Below the pieces are notes generated by a model. The model saw only the letters and a program-made list of their open reading frames with translations. It ran no database searches and was not told where the DNA came from. Of a stretch of DNA of 7,789 nucleotides, positions 1-6,760 are shown piece after piece; within the stretch, counting starts at the first letter, position 1, and each line of letters begins with the position of its first letter. The DNA comes from Candidatus Nanopelagicales bacterium. Lineage in GTDB: Bacteria > Actinomycetota > Actinomycetes > S36-B12. The stretch lies in the NCBI GenBank assembly GCA_018399515.1, contig JAGYOB010000243.1, positions 1-7,789 of the forward strand. Direction: 5' to 3'. The position numbers and the translations under genes were made by a program.

Positions 1-60
1 GGGCGTCATGACGAGCACCACGACCGCAGCGATGACACCGGAGACGACGACAAGCCTCAT
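1..60 (-). CDS. mraY: Phospho-MurNAc-pentapeptide transferase MraY, N-terminal fragment
   Basis: Only the first 20 codons are present; the gene runs off the low-coordinate edge. The translation MRLVVVSGVIAAVVVLVMTP is a single hydrophobic helix ending in Thr-Pro, as expected for the first membrane segment of MraY. The family transfers phospho-MurNAc-pentapeptide from UDP to undecaprenyl phosphate in the membrane, making lipid I. The call rests on the helix plus position: mraY normally follows murF in this cluster. The ATG shares an ATGA overlap with the murF stop. A strong Shine-Dalgarno (AGGAGGA, 73-67) lies 6 nt upstream inside murF, so the start is well supported. With so little sequence, another membrane protein cannot be strictly excluded. 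Confidence 0.8.
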   Translation of the reverse strand, partial: MRLVVVSGVIAAVVVLVMTP

Positions 61-1439
61 GGGCGCTCCTCCTCGAGGAGCGTCTGCGCGACGCGCTCGA
101 GCCCGACCGATCGCGAGGCCTTGATGAGCACCACATCACCGGGGCGCAGTTCAGCATGCAGGCGGGTGATCGCCTCGTCGACATCAGCGACCCACGCCGC
201 CTCATCCCCCCAGGAACCCTCGAGGTTCGCACCCAGATACAGCGGCCGGGTCTCAGCTCCTACGGCAAGCATTTTCGAGACGTCAAGTCGAACCACCATG
301 CGCCCGAGGGCATCGTGTTCGTCTCGGGAATCCTCACCGAGTTCGCCCATCGCACCCAGCACCGCCCAGGTGCGCCGGCCCTCCCCCATCGCGACGAGCG
401 CCTTGAGTGCAGCGCGCATCGATTCGGGGTTCGCGTTGTAGGCATCGTTGATGATCGTCACGCCATCGCTGCGATGATGGATCTCCATCCGCCATCGGCT
501 CGAGGCCTCAGCGGTACTCAATGCCGATGCGATCTGGGTGAGATCGAGCCCCGCGGCCAATGCCATGGTGGCGGCTGCAGCCGCATTCGCCGTCTGGTGC
601 TCCCCGGCGATCCGCAACGCCACGGGTGCCGATATCCCACCGTAGACGAGGTCGAAGGAAGCCCGCGCATCATCATCGAGTCGCACATTACTGATGCGCA
701 CGTCAGCGTCGGCCGACTCACCGAAGGTCCACACCGGTGCAGCCGAACGCGGTGCCTGCACCAAGACAAGCGGATTGTCCGCGTGCAGAACCGCGGCACC
801 GTCGGGGGTGAGGCGGTCGAGGATCTCACCCTTCGCCTGGGCGATTCCTTCCCGTGAACCGACCATCCCCAGGTGTGCCGAACCGACGTTGATCAACCCG
901 GCGATGTCGGGTCGTCCGATCTGACACAGGTAGTCGATGTGGCCGAACCCGCGCATTCCCATCTCGAGGATGAGGAAGCGGGTGTCGTCATCGCACTGCA
1001 CGATCGTCAGCGGCAATCCCACCTCGGAGTTGTACGAACCCTTCGGCGCGACGGTCGGTCCCGCCGTTGCCAGCACGGCAGCGAGCAGATCCTTCGTGGT
1101 GGTCTTGCCACTCGATCCGGTAAGCGCGAGGACGCGAAGGTCGGTCAGGCTTTCCCGGTAGGCGGCAGCGAGGCGGCCGAGAGCCGCGACGGTGTCGTCC
1201 ACGATCACCGCGGGTCCGGTGACTTCGCGCGATGCAAGGGTGGCGCCAGCCCCACGATCTAGGACATCGGGCACGAAGTCATGGCCGTCGACTCGTTCGC
1301 CGGGGATGGCGACGAACAGCGATCCCGGCGTGATGTCTCGCGAATCGGAGACGACCCCGCGGATCGACGTATCGGGATCACCGCCGATGACGCGGCCGTC
1401 CACCGCTTCGGCGATCTGTCGCAGAGTCCAGCTGATCAC
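57..1439 (-). CDS. murF: UDP-MurNAc-tripeptide:D-Ala-D-Ala ligase MurF
   Basis: 460 aa, a normal MurF length. It adds D-Ala-D-Ala to UDP-MurNAc-tripeptide in the cytoplasm using ATP, the last soluble step of peptidoglycan precursor synthesis. Visible motifs: N-terminal uridine-binding region with SDSRDITPGSLFVAIPG (31-47), Mur-ligase P-loop TGSSGKTTTK (107-116), NSEVGLPLT (137-145), and the hallmark NDAYNANPES (331-340) of the nucleotide and C-terminal region. A C-terminal domain follows, with IKASRSVGLE (439-448). The start is GTG, overlapping the murE stop as GTGA, with GGAGG (1448-1444) 4 nt upstream. The stop overlaps the mraY ATG. NDAYNANP separates MurF from MurC, MurD and MurE. No truncation or missing motif is seen. 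Confidence 0.97.
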   Translation of the reverse strand: MISWTLRQIAEAVDGRVIGGDPDTSIRGVVSDSRDITPGSLFVAIPGERVDGHDFVPDVLDRGAGATLASREVTGPAVIVDDTVAALGRLAAAYRESLTDLRVLALTGSSGKTTTKDLLAAVLATAGPTVAPKGSYNSEVGLPLTIVQCDDDTRFLILEMGMRGFGHIDYLCQIGRPDIAGLINVGSAHLGMVGSREGIAQAKGEILDRLTPDGAAVLHADNPLVLVQAPRSAAPVWTFGESADADVRISNVRLDDDARASFDLVYGGISAPVALRIAGEHQTANAAAAATMALAAGLDLTQIASALSTAEASSRWRMEIHHRSDGVTIINDAYNANPESMRAALKALVAMGEGRRTWAVLGAMGELGEDSRDEHDALGRMVVRLDVSKMLAVGAETRPLYLGANLEGSWGDEAAWVADVDEAITRLHAELRPGDVVLIKASRSVGLERVAQTLLEEERP

Positions 1440-2941
1440 GATGCCTCCGCCGTTAGCCGATCGCGGGCCACGACCCTGTCATCGAAGGGGTGGGTGATCC
1501 CCGCGATCTCCTGACCGGTCTCGTGGCCTTTGCCCAGGATGAGCACAGCGTCGCCGGGTCTGGCAGCGTCGATCGCTGCTTCAATGGCGGCCCGGCGATC
1601 AGCGATCTCGTGCACCCGGTGCCGATGCTCGGGTCGAACGCCGGCGAGCATCGCGGCGCGAATATCGGCGGGGCGCTCGCTGCGCGGGTTGTCGTCCGTC
1701 ACGAACACAACATCGGCATACTCCGACGCGATCCGGCCCATGTCCGGCCGCTTGACGCGGTCGCGGTCGCCGCCGCAGCCGAGCACGACGATCTGTCGTC
1801 TTGCGCCGGTCACCGCCTGGATCACCCGCTCGACCGCGTCCGGACTGTGCGCGTAGTCGACGATCACGGCGAAGTCTTGACCTTCATCGATCAGTTCCAT
1901 GCGCCCGGCGACGAATGCCCGCGCGAAGCCGCTACGGATGACCCGATCGGTCACACCGAGATGGTGCAAGATCGCCCAGGCGAGGGTGGCGTTGGCAGCG
2001 TTGAATGCACCCGGCAGCGCAATCTCGAAGGAATGCTCGACGCCGAGTGCTTCCACCCGCAGAGACTGACGACCTCGATCGTCGACCCGGCAGTCCCGAC
2101 ACACGACATCGGCCGGCCGATCAGGCGACATCGAGACCGTCGCTGTCGAAACAGCGCAGTCGTCGGCCAGACGCTGCCCCCACTCATCATCGATACACAC
2201 CACGGCGTGCCGCGATCGATGGGAGTCGAACAGCTGAGCCTTGGCGGCGAAATAGGACTCCATATCGCCGTGAAAATCCAGGTGATCCGGCGACAGGTTG
2301 GTGAAACCGGTGACATCGAATCGCAGCCCGTCGACCCGACCGAGCACCAGCGCGTGACTGGACACCTCCATCACGACGTCGCTGACCCCGCGCTCGCGCA
2401 TGATCGCCAGCAGCGCGTGCATCTGCGGCGCTTCAGGTGTGGTCCGGATCGCGGGAAGTTCCTCGTCGTGGATCGTCACACCGGCGGTCCCGATGAGCCC
2501 AATCCGGTTGCCGGTCGCCTTCAAACCGGCGGCGATCAGGTGCGTGACGGTGGTCTTGCCGTTCGTGCCCGTGATCCCGACGAGGGTGAGATCGCGTCCT
2601 GGGTTGCCGTAGACCGCCGCCGAGACTTCACCGAGGATGCCCCGTGGATCATCGGATACGAGAGCGGGTAGGTCACCGGCGTCAACAATCCCCTCATCAT
2701 CGGTCAGCACGGCGACGGCACCGAGGGCTCGTGCCTGGGCGATGAACTGCCGGCCGTGGGTGTGCTCGCCGGGGAGCGCGGCGAACAGGTCGCCCGGTCG
2801 CACCTCACGGGAGTCGAGGGTGATGCCGCTGATGGGCGTCTGGGCGTTCCCACGGATGGTCACTGCGGCGGCGTCGGGCGTCAGTGCGGCCAGGGGTCGG
2901 CTCACCGGCGTCGGTCGCGGCGACCGGGTTGGCGTCGACAC
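1436..2941 (-). CDS. murE: UDP-MurNAc-tripeptide synthetase MurE, diaminopimelate type
   Basis: 501 aa. It adds the third stem-peptide residue to UDP-MurNAc-L-Ala-D-Glu in the cytoplasm, using ATP. Visible motifs: uridine-site segment TLDSREVRPGDLFAALPG (41-58), P-loop GITGTNGKTTVTH (122-134), TTPEAP (167-172), EVSSHAL (192-198), AAKAQLF with the probable carbamylated Lys (K234), GRMELI (346-351) and KGHE (471-474). DNPR at 417-420 is the known signature of diaminopimelate-adding MurE, as opposed to lysine-adding enzymes; meso- versus LL-isomer cannot be told. The first about 15 residues are a variable Pro/Ser/Arg-rich extension. The GTG start has only a weak Shine-Dalgarno, and ftsI ends 9 bp upstream, so coupling is likely. 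A GTG at codon 13 is an alternative start, also without a good ribosome site. Confidence 0.96.
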   Translation of the reverse strand: MSTPTRSPRPTPVSRPLAALTPDAAAVTIRGNAQTPISGITLDSREVRPGDLFAALPGEHTHGRQFIAQARALGAVAVLTDDEGIVDAGDLPALVSDDPRGILGEVSAAVYGNPGRDLTLVGITGTNGKTTVTHLIAAGLKATGNRIGLIGTAGVTIHDEELPAIRTTPEAPQMHALLAIMRERGVSDVVMEVSSHALVLGRVDGLRFDVTGFTNLSPDHLDFHGDMESYFAAKAQLFDSHRSRHAVVCIDDEWGQRLADDCAVSTATVSMSPDRPADVVCRDCRVDDRGRQSLRVEALGVEHSFEIALPGAFNAANATLAWAILHHLGVTDRVIRSGFARAFVAGRMELIDEGQDFAVIVDYAHSPDAVERVIQAVTGARRQIVVLGCGGDRDRVKRPDMGRIASEYADVVFVTDDNPRSERPADIRAAMLAGVRPEHRHRVHEIADRRAAIEAAIDAARPGDAVLILGKGHETGQEIAGITHPFDDRVVARDRLTAEAS

Positions 2942-2950
2942 GTCAGGAGG

Positions 2951-4708
2951 CTATCCGTTATCGGCGGTCGAACCGGGGACCGGCGCGACCTGGCGAGCCT
3001 GCAGGGCGTATGTCATCACGTCTTGGAACACCGGTCCGGCGAGTTCGCCGCCGAATTGCTGCACCGTCGGACGCACGATGGTGACCGAGACGACGAGTTC
3101 GGGATCATCGATGGGCGCCATCCCGATGAACGATCCGATCGTGTCCCCGTCGTAGCACCGGCACTCGGGATCGATGGCCTGCGCGGTGCCGGTTTTGCCT
3201 CCGACGGCATAACCGGGTATTCCGGCCATCGGCGCGGTGCCGCTGGGTTCGACGACGGTGGCCAGCATCTGTCGGATCTCACGGGCCGTCTCGGCGGACA
3301 CCACCTGGACCCCGAACGGTTGCGCGTCACCCTTGACCAGGGATGGATCGATGCGCACGCCGTCGTTGGCGATCGTGGCGAACACGCTGGCAGCCTGCAC
3401 AGCGTTGACCGAAAATCCTTGCCCGAAGGTGAGCGTCGGGAAACTCGTGCCCGACCAGTCGGCCGGGGCCGGCAGGAAACCACTGGTCTCACCGGGGAAA
3501 CCCAGCCCGCTGGGCTGGCCGATCCCGAACCGGCGCAGGTAGTCATACATCGCGTCGCCGCCGACGGATTCGGCGGCGAGGATCATCCCGATATTGCTGG
3601 ATCGGGCCAGCGTCGTGGTGAGGTCCCAGGTGTAACCGCCGTGCGGTCGAGCATCGTTGAACACCTTCCCCGCACGAGTGAGGGTCGGGGGGATCTCGAT
3701 GATCGTGTCCGGGCTCATCCCACCTTCTTCGAGCACCGCGGCGACGGTGATGACCTTCGTCGTCGAACCGGGCTCGAAGGCATCGGTCAACGCCCGGTTG
3801 CCCAGATCGGCGGATTCGAAAGAGCCGGGATCATTGGCGTCGAAGGTCGGCGTGCTGGCCAGGGCGAGGATCTCGCCGTTGCGCGGATCCATCACCACGA
3901 TCGACCCGCTTTCGGCACCGGAGTCGGCCACGGCATCGGCGATCGCCCGCTGCGCGACGTACTGGATGTCACGATCGAGGGTCAAGGTGACCGCCGCTCC
4001 TGGAATCGGCGCTTCACCTGAAGTTTCGGCGGTCGGGATGGCCGGACCGGCGAATCCGCGCTCGTAGGTCTTCCAGCCGTCGACACCGGCAAGAGTGTCG
4101 TTGAGCGCGTATTCGATGCCGGCGAGCCCTTCACCTTCAGCGCCGACGAAGCCGACAACGTTGGCACCCACCTCACCCGCCGGATACACCCGCTTGGTCG
4201 TGCGTTCTGCAAAGATTCCCGACAGTCCCAATTCGTTGATAGTGCGCCATGTCTCGGGGGTGAGATCCTTTGCCACGTAAACGAATCGGCGATCCCCCGT
4301 GAGGCGCTCGGCGATATCGGATACCTGCATTCCCAGATGGGGCGCGAGATCCATGGCGGTCCGATAGGGGTCTGCGATGAGGGTCTGATCGGCTGTGAGG
4401 TGGCGCGCTTCGACGGTGCTGGCAAGCGGTGCACCGTTGCGGTCGGTGATCGATCCACGATCGGCGAGCACGGTCACGGTGCGGGTGCGCTGGTCGACCG
4501 CCGCGGCCGCAAGAACATCGCCGCGGAAGGCTTGCAGTTCCAGTAGCCGCCCCGCGAAGATCGTCAAGATGAACAGGGACACCACGATCAGCACGCCTGC
4601 ACGTCGACGTGAATTGCCGAGCCGGAACGACGGCGAATCGGCCGGTGGCCTGGGAGGTACTGGCGGGCGCGGGGTCCTCCGGCGTCGCGCCGGTGCCGGG
4701 GCGCTCAC
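2951..4708 (-). CDS. ftsI: Septal peptidoglycan transpeptidase FtsI (class B PBP, PBP3/PbpB type)
   Basis: 585 aa bitopic class B penicillin-binding protein. It cross-links septal peptidoglycan on the outer face of the membrane within the divisome. Order: basic Pro/Arg-rich cytoplasmic tail (1-37), one membrane helix (about 38-57, ending GRLLELQ), dimerisation or pedestal domain beginning DRGSITDRNGAPLA (83-96), then the transpeptidase domain. Catalytic motifs are complete: EPGSTTK with nucleophile S315 and K318, SSN (370-372) and KTGTAQ (505-510). An ECRC pair of cysteines (C516, C518) follows the KTG box. Start GTG overlaps the ftsL stop as GTGA, with no strong Shine-Dalgarno, which implies translational coupling. 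Placement between ftsL and murE distinguishes it from sporulation or elongation class B PBPs. Confidence 0.96.
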   Translation of the reverse strand: MSAPAPARRRRTPRPPVPPRPPADSPSFRLGNSRRRAGVLIVVSLFILTIFAGRLLELQAFRGDVLAAAAVDQRTRTVTVLADRGSITDRNGAPLASTVEARHLTADQTLIADPYRTAMDLAPHLGMQVSDIAERLTGDRRFVYVAKDLTPETWRTINELGLSGIFAERTTKRVYPAGEVGANVVGFVGAEGEGLAGIEYALNDTLAGVDGWKTYERGFAGPAIPTAETSGEAPIPGAAVTLTLDRDIQYVAQRAIADAVADSGAESGSIVVMDPRNGEILALASTPTFDANDPGSFESADLGNRALTDAFEPGSTTKVITVAAVLEEGGMSPDTIIEIPPTLTRAGKVFNDARPHGGYTWDLTTTLARSSNIGMILAAESVGGDAMYDYLRRFGIGQPSGLGFPGETSGFLPAPADWSGTSFPTLTFGQGFSVNAVQAASVFATIANDGVRIDPSLVKGDAQPFGVQVVSAETAREIRQMLATVVEPSGTAPMAGIPGYAVGGKTGTAQAIDPECRCYDGDTIGSFIGMAPIDDPELVVSVTIVRPTVQQFGGELAGPVFQDVMTYALQARQVAPVPGSTADNG

Positions 4709-5436
4709 GGCGTGACCGCCGTGGTCTCATCCGCGATCGTCTCGTCGACGACCGGCTCGTCCACCCCGGAGGTATTCCCGTCAGTGGAGGTACTCCCGTC
4801 AGTGGAGACATCTCCAGCATCGGTCACATCAAGAGGCGGCACGTCACCTTCGACGATCGGCGTTTCGACGGCATCCTCGACCGGCGCGGGTTCGGGCTGC
4901 GGGATCGGCTCGCCGATGATCTGGCCATCGGCGAGCCGCACGAACACCGGAACCTCCTGGGGCACCATTCCCAGTTCGCGTGCGGCGGCCTCCACCTGGG
5001 CGGGCGACTCGGCACGAGCGAGCTGTTCGGCAAGCTGCTGTTCGGTTTCGAGCAACTGCGCGCGCTGCTGCTGCAGGTCGGTGAGGGTGAAGGCACCCTG
5101 AGCGAGCGTGGTGTTGATCCACAGCATGGCTAGCAGGCCGAGGGTCAAGATCATCAGCACGAACGCTGCGAAGACTCCGGTGCGCGCCCTTTTGGGACGC
5201 TGGAGTGCAGGCGCAGATTCAGGCGCGAGGGGTTTGCGTGACTGCCGACGTGCCCGTGACGTGTCCGGCGTCGTCGGTGTGGACCGGCGCGCTTGTGATG
5301 GGCGCGCTTGTGACGGGCGCGCTTTCGATGGGCGCGCTTTCGATGGGCGCGCTTTTGATGGGCGGGGCGTCGTGCTGGGTCTCGATTCACGGGTCGGAGT
5401 CCGCGCGACGATGACGGTGTCGGCCGAGGCGCTCAT
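4705..5436 (-). CDS. ftsL: Cell division protein FtsL with repeat-rich basic N-tail and acidic C-tail
   Basis: 243 aa; FtsL-class proteins are usually much shorter. Order: basic, proline-rich cytoplasmic tail (1-86) with five tandem PS(K/Q)AR units at 26-50; one membrane helix (about 87-107); coiled coil rich in Gln, Leu and Glu (about 113-150); ARELGMVPQEVPVFVRLADG (152-171), the conserved segment after the coil in actinobacterial FtsL; then an acidic tail (about 176-243) with no Lys or Arg and duplicated TDG(S/N)TS units. In the divisome FtsL bridges FtsB/DivIC and FtsQ and helps activate the FtsW-FtsI synthase. Location between rsmH and ftsI supports FtsL rather than a stand-alone FtsB. 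ATG start overlaps the rsmH stop (ATGA). Identity rests on architecture and synteny because the primary sequence is poorly conserved. Confidence 0.88.
   Translation of the reverse strand: MSASADTVIVARTPTRESRPSTTPRPSKARPSKARPSKARPSQARPSQARRSTPTTPDTSRARRQSRKPLAPESAPALQRPKRARTGVFAAFVLMILTLGLLAMLWINTTLAQGAFTLTDLQQQRAQLLETEQQLAEQLARAESPAQVEAAARELGMVPQEVPVFVRLADGQIIGEPIPQPEPAPVEDAVETPIVEGDVPPLDVTDAGDVSTDGSTSTDGNTSGVDEPVVDETIADETTAVTP
4768..4803 (-). repeat. Two-copy 18-bp tandem repeat in the ftsL 3' end
   Basis: Two adjacent 18-bp units (4768-4785 and 4786-4803) differ at one base, and a partial third unit begins at 4804. The length is a multiple of three, so the reading frame is kept; the encoded unit is Thr-Asp-Gly-(Ser/Asn)-Thr-Ser in the acidic extracytoplasmic tail. 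Confidence 0.9.
5286..5360 (-). repeat. Five-copy 15-bp tandem repeat in the ftsL 5' end
   Basis: Five contiguous 15-bp units of the plus-strand form ggcgcgctt-nngatg, at 5286, 5301, 5316, 5331 and 5346, differing only at a few bases. Each unit is five codons and encodes one Pro-Ser-(Lys/Gln)-Ala-Arg pentapeptide in the cytoplasmic tail, so unit gain or loss keeps the frame. The near-identity of the units suggests recent slippage. Confidence 0.95.
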
Positions 5437-6404
5437 GCGGCGATCCGTTCCACGGCGCGCACCCGCACGCTGGCCGACCGCGGATTAGCGTCGATCTCGG
5501 CGTCATCGGCCTTCATAGAGCCGCGAGTGAGGTCGCTCAACCACGGCTTGAGGTGATCGGGAACGACGGGAAGTCCGTGCGGGACATCAGGATGCAGCCC
5601 CGGCTTGAGGGCCCGCTTGACGATCCGATCCTCCAGCGACTGATAACTCATCACGACTAACCGCCCACCGGGGGCCAGGTGATCGAGGCTGGCAGGAATA
5701 GCTCGTTCGAGCGCATGGAGTTCGTCGTTGACCTCGATGCGCAGGGCCTGGAACGTCCGCTTGGCCGGGTTGCCACCCGTGCGTCGCGCCGGTGCCGGGA
5801 TCGCATCACGCACGAGTTCCACCAACCGGGCACTGGTGGTCCATGGCTGTTGTTCGCGTGCGGCGACGATGCGTTCGGCGATGCGGCGCGCGTATCGCTC
5901 CTCGCCGTATTCGCGCAGGATGCGCGCGAGGTCACCCACCGGATAGGTGTTCAAGATCTGCCCGGCGGTGGGCAGATCGGAATCGGGGTCCATACGCATG
6001 TCCAGGGGCGCATCCTGGGCGTACGCGAAACCGCGATCGGCGCGATCGAGTTGCATCGACGACACCCCGAGGTCGAACAAGATCCCCTGCACCGGGCCAA
6101 GATCGAGGTCGTCGAGGACACGGGGAAGTTCGTCGTAGATCGCGTGCACGAGGGTGATCCGCTCGGCCCAGGGTGCCAGGCGCTGCTCGGCGATGGCCAG
6201 GGCGTGGCGATCACGATCGAGGCCCACAAGCCGGCAGGTGGCGATCTGCGCCAAGATGGCCGCACTGTGGCCCCCGAGCCCGAGGGTCGCATCGACCAGC
6301 ACCGAGCCGGGAGTCTGCAGCGCGGGGGCGAGAAGGGCGACGATCCGATCCCGCAGGACCGGCACGTGACCGATTCCCTCCTGCGATAACGAATCGTCGG
6401 TCAT
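5433..6404 (-). CDS. rsmH: 16S rRNA (cytosine(1402)-N4)-methyltransferase RsmH (MraW)
   Basis: 323 aa, normal for the family. It methylates N4 of C1402 in the ribosomal P-site region using S-adenosylmethionine. Visible motifs: HVPVL (13-17), the AdoMet loop DATLGLGGHS (38-47), GLDRD (61-65), DLGVSSMQLD (111-120), DRGFAY (123-128), PLDMRMD (133-139), NPAKRTFQALRIEVNDEL (212-229) and SYQSLEDRIVK (253-263). The position before PAKR is Asn where many homologues have His, and SYQSLED has Gln where others have His; these look like lineage variants. The Shine-Dalgarno before the ATG is weak, but a 53-codon gene ends only 5 bp upstream, so coupling is plausible. The rsmH stop overlaps the ftsL ATG. 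Synteny with mraZ and ftsL is canonical. Confidence 0.97.
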   Translation of the reverse strand: MTDDSLSQEGIGHVPVLRDRIVALLAPALQTPGSVLVDATLGLGGHSAAILAQIATCRLVGLDRDRHALAIAEQRLAPWAERITLVHAIYDELPRVLDDLDLGPVQGILFDLGVSSMQLDRADRGFAYAQDAPLDMRMDPDSDLPTAGQILNTYPVGDLARILREYGEERYARRIAERIVAAREQQPWTTSARLVELVRDAIPAPARRTGGNPAKRTFQALRIEVNDELHALERAIPASLDHLAPGGRLVVMSYQSLEDRIVKRALKPGLHPDVPHGLPVVPDHLKPWLSDLTRGSMKADDAEIDANPRSASVRVRAVERIAA

Positions 6405-6409
6405 GGTGA

Positions 6410-6571
6410 TCAGCCCCAGTGCCCCGCGATGGATGACGCCGCGGCAAGGACCGCAGCGGTCGCCGCGACCGCGCCTACGACCGCGAGAGTCTGGCGCGCC
6501 CGCGCAGGTATGTGAGCGGACCTCCGCTCATCCGCATCGGGGTGAACGGGGGCTTCGATCGTGGTGGGCAC
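6410..6571 (-). CDS. Small single-pass membrane protein, unrecognised, between mraZ and rsmH
   Basis: A 53-codon frame, GTG to TGA. Its start has a well-spaced purine-rich ribosome site (AGGA at 6580-6577, 5 nt before GTG, with a second AAGGA at 6586-6582). Its stop lies 5 bp before the rsmH ATG. The protein has a hydrophilic N-terminus starting MPTTIEAPVHPDAD, a basic stretch with Arg at 16, 17, 24 and 26, then an Ala/Val-rich hydrophobic helix (about 28-50), ending His-Trp-Gly. By the positive-inside rule the N-terminus would face the cytoplasm. About three quarters of codons end in G or C, like the neighbours. Nothing comparable is named in the textbook dcw cluster. Operon placement suggests a link to envelope or division, but function is unknown. 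It could be a chance frame in GC-rich DNA, although ribosome site, spacing and helix together argue against that. Confidence 0.7.
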   Translation of the reverse strand: MPTTIEAPVHPDADERRSAHIPARARQTLAVVGAVAATAAVLAAASSIAGHWG

Positions 6572-6592
6572 CGGGTTCCTTTCCTTCTCGTT

Positions 6593-6636
6593 CGGTGTGC
6601 TGCTTGCGTGCTGCTGGAGTGCTGCCTGTGTGCTGC
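6593..6636 (-). repeat. Four-copy 11-bp phased array of GCAGCAC upstream of the small membrane gene
   Basis: On the minus strand the heptamer GCAGCAC occurs at 6636-6630, 6625-6619, 6614-6608 and 6603-6597. The spacing is exactly 11 bp each time, while the 4-bp linkers differ (ACAG, TCCA, GCAA, ACCG). Conserved cores with variable linkers at about one helical turn look like a multi-site protein-binding array, though a decayed simple repeat is possible. The array ends 6 bp before the purine-rich ribosome site of the small gene, so it lies in its leader or promoter. Confidence 0.75.
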
Positions 6637-6663
6637 CGGGATGCGGTCGTCTCGATCAGGTCC

Positions 6664-6738
6664 CCTCCCGCGTGTGGATCCGGTGATGTGGCCTGGCATC
6701 GGGGAAGTGATGCCAGGAGTCACCTGCCACGCGGGGGG
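6664..6738 (-). promoter_or_regulatory. Nested inverted repeat downstream of mraZ, candidate attenuator or structured leader
   Basis: Three concentric paired segments. The inner one is a perfect 9-bp stem (6692-6700 with 6709-6717, 8-nt loop). The middle one is a 4-bp stem (6683-6686 with 6720-6723). The outer one is a perfect 8-bp GC stem (6667-6674 with 6728-6735), extendable by a wobble and two GC pairs to 6664/6738. It starts 22 nt after the mraZ stop on the transcript. No T-run follows, so it is not a classical intrinsic terminator. It could partially terminate, protect the mraZ mRNA end, or control the downstream genes. Role is inferred; pairing is visible. Confidence 0.6.
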
Positions 6739-6760
6739 AGGCCTCATCGCGACGCGCGCC

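Noticed and set aside
1490..2671. Long plus-strand open frame antisense to murE (393 codons)
   Set aside because: It lies wholly within murE, which has every family motif. The translation is His/Arg/Gly-rich with no domain pattern, typical of an antisense shadow in high-GC DNA.
2756..4021. Long plus-strand open frame antisense to murE and ftsI (421 codons)
   Set aside because: It spans the murE-ftsI junction opposite two confident genes, and its composition is Arg/Gly/His-rich without recognisable motifs.
6363..6365. Internal GTG start for rsmH at codon 14, preceded by AGGAGG (6382-6377)
   Set aside because: Spacing of 11 nt is long, and starting there would remove the conserved His of the HVPVL motif. 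The upstream ATG is better supported.
6664..6738. Classical rho-independent terminator
   Set aside because: Stable pairing is present but no T-run follows on either strand, so it is reported only as a structured element of uncertain role.
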